The translations under genes were made by a program, and so were the position numbers. The notes beneath the pieces were generated by a model. That model had not been told where the DNA came from, did no database searches, and saw only the letters and a list, made by a program, of their open reading frames with translations. A DNA stretch of 9,961 nt from an uncultured Oscillospiraceae bacterium. GTDB taxonomy: Bacteria > Bacillota > Clostridia > Oscillospirales > Acutalibacteraceae. Numbering within the stretch: the first letter of the stretch is position 1; every line of letters begins with the position of its first letter. Shown here piece after piece: positions 5,826 to 9,961 of this stretch. The stretch is from NCBI GenBank assembly GCA_900553525.1, contig USDZ01000050.1, positions 1-9,961 on the forward strand. Reading direction: 5' to 3'.

Positions 5826-7059
5826 GAAGTCCAGACGAAAAATTGTCGCGGCCATCCTGTCTGTTTTGGTGCTGCTGCTATGTGGGACCTTCTGCATCAT
5901 CTATTTGGCGAGTTATGCGGAAATGACAAATGAAAACCGGAGACTCCTTGAACAGTATGTCGACGCCTACACCCTTCCGGGAATGCTGAGCAGCGGCAAT
6001 TCCGACACCGGCAGGACAAAAGATGACCGGGTCAATCCGCCTGCGAAACCGCCCAGGCTGGAGCTCTCCACTTTTTATTCTGTAGCCATATCCAAAACCG
6101 ATCAGGTGTTGAAGGTGGATACGGCCGATATATCCACCTTCGGCGAAGATAGGCTGACGGAACTTGCTCATAAAATTATCGGGAGTGGAAAAACCGAAGG
6201 CGTTGAAAGCAATCTGATTTATCGGATGGAAGACAAAGGTGGATACATTTTAGTCGCTTTTTTAGACAATACGGTAATGCTGGAAAATATCGGCACTCTG
6301 ATCAACTATACCTTGATATTCGGCGGCGTGGCGCTTGTGCTGTTCTTCTTTCTGGCGCGCTACCTGGCAAACAGAATCGTAGCTCCTCTGGAAGAGAGCT
6401 ATCAGAGGCAGAAACAGTTTGTTTCCGATGCAGGCCATGAACTGAAAACACCGGTGGCGGTGGTAAATGCAAACCTGGAACTTCTTTCCCGCGAAATCGG
6501 TGAAAATCCATGGCTTTCGAACATTCAATATGAAAATGAGCGTATGTCGGCGCTGATCATACAGCTTTTAGAGCTGGCCAGGGCGGAAAATGTAACGCCG
6601 CAGATGGAAACGATCGACTGGAGCCGTCTGGTTTGCGGCGAAACCCTGCCCTTTGAAACGGTTGCCTATGAAAACGGATTGGTCTTAAACAGCCGTATCT
6701 CCGATAACATCTGTGTTCATGGAAACAGCGTTCAACTGAAACAGCTCACTTCCATCCTGATCGATAACGCGATCCGTCACAGCGACAGCGGAAAAGAAGT
6801 GTGCATTATTTTAAAAAAAGAAAAAGGCCATGCCGTTTTATCGGTTGTCAACGACGGGAAGGAGATTCCCACAGAAGACCAAAAACACCTGTTTGAGCGT
6901 TTTTATCGGACCGACACGGCAAGAACCGGTGAGGACAATCATTATGGATTGGGGCTTGCCATAGCCAAAGCTATTACCGTGACACATAAGGGAACGATCG
7001 AGGTGCAGTGCCATGACGGGAAAGTGGAATTTACGGTAAAAATCCCACTGCTGAAATAA
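5818..7059 (+). CDS. Membrane sensor histidine kinase
   Basis: This 413-residue protein has membrane helices at about 9-31 and 161-182 that frame an extracytoplasmic sensor region of about 130 residues with a Pro/Lys-rich patch (72-80). No PAS domain is seen. The linker from the second helix to the phosphorylation site is only about 25 residues, so a full HAMP domain is missing or degenerate. The H-box is FVSDAGHELKTP with H207 as the phosphorylated residue. The ATPase domain shows the N-box (LIDNAIRHS, N317), G1 (VNDG, 344-347), F-box (LFERFYR) and G2 (GLGLAIAKA, 377-385). It is paired with the upstream regulator: the ATG overlaps the regulator's 3' end and is preceded by GAGGT at 5807-5811. 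The ligand cannot be told from sequence. Confidence 0.95.
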   Translation: MFKKSRRKIVAAILSVLVLLLCGTFCIIYLASYAEMTNENRRLLEQYVDAYTLPGMLSSGNSDTGRTKDDRVNPPAKPPRLELSTFYSVAISKTDQVLKVDTADISTFGEDRLTELAHKIIGSGKTEGVESNLIYRMEDKGGYILVAFLDNTVMLENIGTLINYTLIFGGVALVLFFFLARYLANRIVAPLEESYQRQKQFVSDAGHELKTPVAVVNANLELLSREIGENPWLSNIQYENERMSALIIQLLELARAENVTPQMETIDWSRLVCGETLPFETVAYENGLVLNSRISDNICVHGNSVQLKQLTSILIDNAIRHSDSGKEVCIILKKEKGHAVLSVVNDGKEIPTEDQKHLFERFYRTDTARTGEDNHYGLGLAIAKAITVTHKGTIEVQCHDGKVEFTVKIPLLK

Positions 7060-7079
7060 AGTGAAGGCCGGCTGGTGAC

Positions 7080-7098
7080 TTTCAATCATATTTCAATC
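7080..7098 (+). promoter_or_regulatory. Tandem operator for the response regulator (copy 2, before the VTC gene)
   Basis: Two identical octamers, TTTCAATC at 7080-7087 and 7091-7098, lie at an exact 11-bp period (TTCAAT-N5-TTCAAT). The first unit is identical to the first unit of the pair at 5093-5111. The spacing to the downstream -10 candidate (9 bp against 8 bp) is also nearly the same. This suggests that the response regulator acts at both places. Confidence 0.65.
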
Positions 7099-7138
7099 TT
7101 CCCCCTGTATCATGTGGCTATCCGAAGTACAGGGGGAA
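7099..7138 (+). promoter_or_regulatory. Inverted repeat that can hide the VTC gene's ribosome binding site
   Basis: TTCCCCCTGTA (7099-7109) and TACAGGGGGAA (7128-7138) are perfect 11-bp complementary arms around an 18-nt loop. The right arm contains the AGGGGG ribosome binding site of the VTC gene, 5 nt before its ATG. In mRNA reading through from the kinase gene, this stem should block initiation. No U-tract follows, so it is not a terminator. The left arm also overlaps the candidate internal -10 box. Confidence 0.65.
7108..7113 (+). promoter_or_regulatory. Candidate internal promoter -10 box before the VTC gene
   Basis: TATCAT differs from TATAAT at one base. It follows the tandem repeats at 7080-7098 at nearly the distance seen in the response regulator promoter. 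There is no proper -35 hexamer. Predicted start is near A7120, inside the loop of the inverted repeat. Such a transcript would lack the left arm and keep the ribosome binding site free. Confidence 0.4.
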
Positions 7139-7143
7139 TCTCT

Positions 7144-7866
7144 ATGGCCTTTCAGACCGTTTTCGAACGATACGAACTGAAATTTCTGCTGACAGAAGAA
7201 CAAAAGAAAAAGGTGCTGCAGGCGATGGAGCCTTATATGGCCCTTGACCAGTATGGGCGCACCGTTATCCGCAACATTTATTTGGATACCGATCATTATC
7301 GTTTGGCCCGCCATTCCATGGAAAAACCCGCTTACAAGGAAAAACTGCGCATCCGCAGTTACGACCGGGCGGAACCCGGCAGCACGGTATTTGTGGAGCT
7401 GAAAAAGAAGTATAAAAAAGTCGTCTATAAACGGCGGATTTCACTGCCGGAGGAAGAGGCGATGGAGTGGGTGCTGGGCGAACGCCCTTGTCATACAGAC
7501 ACCCAAATATCCGAGGAGGTAGACTATTTCCTAAAGTATTACGAGTTCCTGCGTCCGGTGGCTTTTCTTTCTTATGAAAGGGAGGCTTTTTATTCCAAAG
7601 ACCAATCGGATTTCCGCGTCACCTTTGACGACACGATCCTTTGCCGCCAGGAAGACCTCTCGCTGGAATCCGAAGTTTACGGCACCCCCCTCCTTCCAAA
7701 AGGACAAATATTGATGGAGATCAAATGTTCCGGCGGGATTCCCATGTGGATGACTCGCGTGCTTTCAGAAGAACACATCTATAAAACCTCGTTTTCGAAA
7801 TACGGCACCGCTTATCAGACCATGATCTTTCCAAAACTAATGCGGGAGGTATCCCATCATGCTTGA
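7144..7866 (+). CDS. VTC-domain protein, polyphosphate polymerase type
   Basis: This is a 240-residue soluble protein that is almost entirely one VTC domain, the fold of the catalytic subunit of the yeast polyphosphate polymerase Vtc4. Charged strand motifs typical of the tunnel wall are visible: FERYELKFLL (7-16), IRNIYLDTD (42-50), KLRIRSYD (67-74), the basic stretch VELKKKYKKVVYKRR (84-98), SYERE (143-147), RVTFD (158-162), LMEIKC (190-195) and KTSFSKYGTAYQ (214-225). The paired Arg in LRIRSY, the basic strand and Glu192 fit the positions needed for nucleotide and metal binding, so the protein is probably active. Making polyphosphate from a nucleoside triphosphate is the family activity, not shown here. 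The ATG at 7144 follows AGGGGG. The frame extends upstream to a GTG at 7075 without support. It overlaps the DUF4956 gene by 8 nt. Confidence 0.9.
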   Translation: MAFQTVFERYELKFLLTEEQKKKVLQAMEPYMALDQYGRTVIRNIYLDTDHYRLARHSMEKPAYKEKLRIRSYDRAEPGSTVFVELKKKYKKVVYKRRISLPEEEAMEWVLGERPCHTDTQISEEVDYFLKYYEFLRPVAFLSYEREAFYSKDQSDFRVTFDDTILCRQEDLSLESEVYGTPLLPKGQILMEIKCSGGIPMWMTRVLSEEHIYKTSFSKYGTAYQTMIFPKLMREVSHHA

Positions 7867-8554
7867 TACAATATTTCGAGGATTATTCGATTCCGCGCTT
7901 ACCCAGGTCATCAGCGTGAGCGACTTTTTGCTTTGTTTGGGCTTTTCCCTCGTACTCGGCCTTATCATGTCTTTCGCCTATATGTATCGAACCCGCTATA
8001 CGAAAAGCTTTGTGGTTACACTGGCCCTTCTCCCCGCCGTAGTCTGTGTCGTGATCATGCTGGTCAACGGCAATGTGGGAACCGGTGTGGCGGTTGCGGG
8101 GGCATTCAGTCTGGTTCGCTTCCGCTCTGTCCCCGGTACCGCCAAGGAAATCTGCACCCTGTTCCTGGCGATGGGGGCCGGATTGATCGCCGGTATGGGG
8201 TATCTCGGCTTTGCCGTGCTGTTTACAGTTGTCATGTGTGCCGTGTTTCTGCTCTACAACCGCTTGGATCTGGGTTCTAAAAAGAATGCCGCGACCTATA
8301 AGACCCTTTCCATTACCATTCCGGAGGATCTGGATTACACCGGAGTCTTTGCGGATATTTTTCAGAAATATACCACATCCCACGATCTGGTCTGCGTGAA
8401 GACAACCAATATGGGCAGTATGTTTCGGCTCACCTATCACGTGACCCTTCGCGATACGGCAAAAGAAAAGGAAATGATCGATAAGATCCGGTGCCGGAAC
8501 GGAAATCTTGAAATATCGGTTTCCAGGCAGGAAACCACGATATCGGAGCTTTGA
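7859..8554 (+). CDS. DUF4956 family membrane protein
   Basis: This 231-residue protein has about four hydrophobic segments in its first 135 residues (about 22-43, 50-69, 98-113 and 114-133). A cytoplasmic-looking domain of about 95 residues follows (NAATYKTLSITIPEDLDYTG onward). The loop GAFSLVRFRSVPGTAKEI (81-98) is the hallmark of the DUF4956 family. Genes of this family are commonly found beside VTC-domain genes. A plausible but unproven role is to bring the polymerase to the membrane or to pass its product through the membrane. The start overlaps the end of the VTC gene by 8 nt, with GGGAGGT at 7844-7850, so the two are translationally coupled and probably act together. The lipoprotein gene begins 20 nt downstream. 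Confidence 0.88.
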   Translation: MLDTIFRGLFDSALTQVISVSDFLLCLGFSLVLGLIMSFAYMYRTRYTKSFVVTLALLPAVVCVVIMLVNGNVGTGVAVAGAFSLVRFRSVPGTAKEICTLFLAMGAGLIAGMGYLGFAVLFTVVMCAVFLLYNRLDLGSKKNAATYKTLSITIPEDLDYTGVFADIFQKYTTSHDLVCVKTTNMGSMFRLTYHVTLRDTAKEKEMIDKIRCRNGNLEISVSRQETTISEL

Positions 8555-8574
8555 CAGTGAGGAGGCTTTGCCTT

Positions 8575-9961
8575 ATGAAAAAATGGATATCCGTCGCTTT
8601 TGTTTTGATATGGCTTCTCAGTGTGTTTACCGGATGCGGGGACACCGGCCCAACCGATTCGGACGGCCGGGTTTCCGGCGGTACGAAAACGTCCGCCGAT
8701 ACCTCCGGGCAGGCGGAGGCAAATCCTGTACAGGCGGATACCGATGTGTTTACCGAACGGGATTATAAAACGGACTATGATGAAAGCGGCAGCGTTCTGA
8801 TTCAATTAAATGGAAGCACGGCTATGGCAACTTCCGACAGCGTCCGCATTTCCGGGACGACCATCACCATCACCGAAGAAGCGGTATACCGTATTTCCGG
8901 CACATTGGACGACGGCATGATGATCGTCAATGCTCCCGATACCGCGAAACTCCAGTTGGTGTTCGACGGCGTCAGTATCCACAGCGAGACCTCCGCTCCG
9001 CTGTATATTCTCGAAGCGGATAAGGTCTTTGTCACACTGGTGGACGGCACCGAAAACACGCTTTCCAATGGGGGCACCTTTATCGCCATTGACGACAACA
9101 ACATCGATTCTGTCATTTTTTCCAAGCAGGATCTCACCCTCAACGGCTCCGGCTCTCTTACGGTCACTTCTCCCGCCGGACACGGCATCGTATCCAATGA
9201 CGACCTTGTCATCACCGGCGGCACCTATACCATCACGTCGGCTTCCCACGGCCTGAAGGCCAACGACAGCGTGAGGATTACAGGAGAAACGACCGTCACG
9301 ATAGACGCCGGTAAAGACGGTATCCATGCAGAGAATAGCGACGATGCTTCTCTCGGCTTTGTCTATATCTCAAACGGCACTATGAACATCGAGGCGGAAA
9401 GCGACGGCATCAGTGCCGGAGCCTATATGCAGATTGAGGACGGCACATTCCAAATTCTTGCCGGCGGCGGCAGCGAAAACGGCTCTCATGAGTCTACCGA
9501 CTCCTGGGGTGGATTCAGAGGCGGTTCCAGAGGCGGCGGACAACCCGGTCAGTCTTTGTCCGCCACAACGACGGCCGACGACAGCAGCACCAGCATGAAG
9601 GGCCTGAAATCCACCGGAAATTTGTGGATCACAAACGGCAGATTTACTGTGGATTCCGCGGATGACGCGGTTCACTCCAATGCGTCGATCGCGGTAAACG
9701 GCGGGATATTTGAAATTGCCTCCGGAGACGACGCCTTCCACGCGGATGAAACCCTGACCATCACCGCGGGTACGATCAACATCACCGAGAGCTATGAAGG
9801 CCTGGAAGCCTTGCATGTCTCCGTGCAGGGCGGCGATATAACGTTGGTTGCCAGCGACGACGGGCTGAATGCCGCGGGGGGCACCGATTCCAGCGGATTG
9901 ACCGGTGGACGAGACGGTATGTTTGGCGGCGGTCCCGGCGGAATGGGCGGCGGTCCTGGCG
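8575..9961 (+). CDS. Carbohydrate-binding beta-helix lipoprotein, Cthe_2159 type (cut by right edge)
   Basis: 462 codons are present without a stop. The N-terminus is a lipoprotein signal peptide (MKK, hydrophobic core, VFTGC with Cys21 as the lipid-bearing residue). A Ser/Thr/Asp/Gly-rich spacer follows to about residue 60. The body is strand-rich, with repeating rungs of about 20-25 residues: pairs such as GHG, KDG, SDG, ADD and GDD followed by short strands of the type ITGGTYTIT. These include SPAGHGIVSNDDLVITGG, DDAVHSNASIAVNGGIF and DDAFHADETLTITAG. This resembles the Cthe_2159 family (formerly DUF4353), calcium-containing beta-helix proteins that bind acidic polysaccharides. A Gly/Arg/Ser-rich insert (about 310-320) interrupts the rungs, and the sequence at the edge is Gly/Pro/Met-rich. 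GGAGG lies 9 nt before the ATG. It is co-transcribed with the DUF4956 gene. Confidence 0.88.
   Translation, partial: MKKWISVAFVLIWLLSVFTGCGDTGPTDSDGRVSGGTKTSADTSGQAEANPVQADTDVFTERDYKTDYDESGSVLIQLNGSTAMATSDSVRISGTTITITEEAVYRISGTLDDGMMIVNAPDTAKLQLVFDGVSIHSETSAPLYILEADKVFVTLVDGTENTLSNGGTFIAIDDNNIDSVIFSKQDLTLNGSGSLTVTSPAGHGIVSNDDLVITGGTYTITSASHGLKANDSVRITGETTVTIDAGKDGIHAENSDDASLGFVYISNGTMNIEAESDGISAGAYMQIEDGTFQILAGGGSENGSHESTDSWGGFRGGSRGGGQPGQSLSATTTADDSSTSMKGLKSTGNLWITNGRFTVDSADDAVHSNASIAVNGGIFEIASGDDAFHADETLTITAGTINITESYEGLEALHVSVQGGDITLVASDDGLNAAGGTDSSGLTGGRDGMFGGGPGGMGGGPG

Noticed and set aside
7060..7098. Terminator after the kinase gene
   Set aside because: There is only a short GCCGGC self-complementary patch and no stem with a U-tract. 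The 7099-7138 stem also lacks a U-tract, so read-through into the VTC gene is likely.
8575..9961. CotH-type spore coat kinase, often found beside VTC and DUF4956 genes
   Set aside because: The encoded protein shows no kinase motifs. It has a lipobox and repetitive beta-strand rungs instead.

Overview
The window looks like chromosomal DNA of an endospore-forming, moderately GC-rich Firmicute, most likely in class Clostridia. The evidence is a nearly complete spoIIIA sporulation operon, strong AGGAGG-type ribosome binding sites, and short or overlapping gene junctions. The family-level placement (Oscillospiraceae/ruminococcal type) is only an impression from base composition and protein style. 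No tRNA, rRNA, insertion sequence, CRISPR or phage gene is visible.

Left half, minus strand (about 1-4900). From right to left, in transcription order, there is a membrane-anchored M23/LytM protein that looks like the forespore channel protein SpoIIQ. A strong intrinsic terminator follows it. Then come spoIIIAA, AB, AC, AD, AE, AF and the first 42 codons of spoIIIAG, which runs off the left edge. In Bacillus and Clostridium, the SpoIIIA proteins (mother cell) and SpoIIQ (forespore) form the trans-envelope 'feeding tube' complex of the engulfed forespore. Here both halves lie side by side. The M23 gene has a good sigma-F/sigma-G-like promoter, which fits a forespore role. spoIIIAA lacks a stop codon at its usual place and stays open 59 codons into spoIIIAB.

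Right half, plus strand (about 5090-9961). An OmpR-family response regulator and its membrane histidine kinase overlap by 8 nt. They are followed by a VTC-domain (polyphosphate polymerase type) protein, a DUF4956 membrane protein overlapping it by 8 nt, and a large lipoprotein with a repetitive beta-helix-like body of the Cthe_2159 carbohydrate-binding type, cut by the right edge.

The most interesting signal is regulatory. A tandem repeat of the form TTCAAY-N5-TTCAAY (11-bp period) occurs just upstream of a -10 box in front of the response regulator. It occurs again, with almost identical geometry, in front of the VTC gene. This is the layout expected of an OmpR-family binding site, so the two-component system probably controls itself and the VTC-DUF4956-lipoprotein module. 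An 11-bp perfect inverted repeat in front of the VTC gene would hide its ribosome binding site in read-through mRNA from the regulator genes. A transcript started at the predicted internal promoter would lack the left arm and keep the site free. All regulatory proposals are inferences from sequence.
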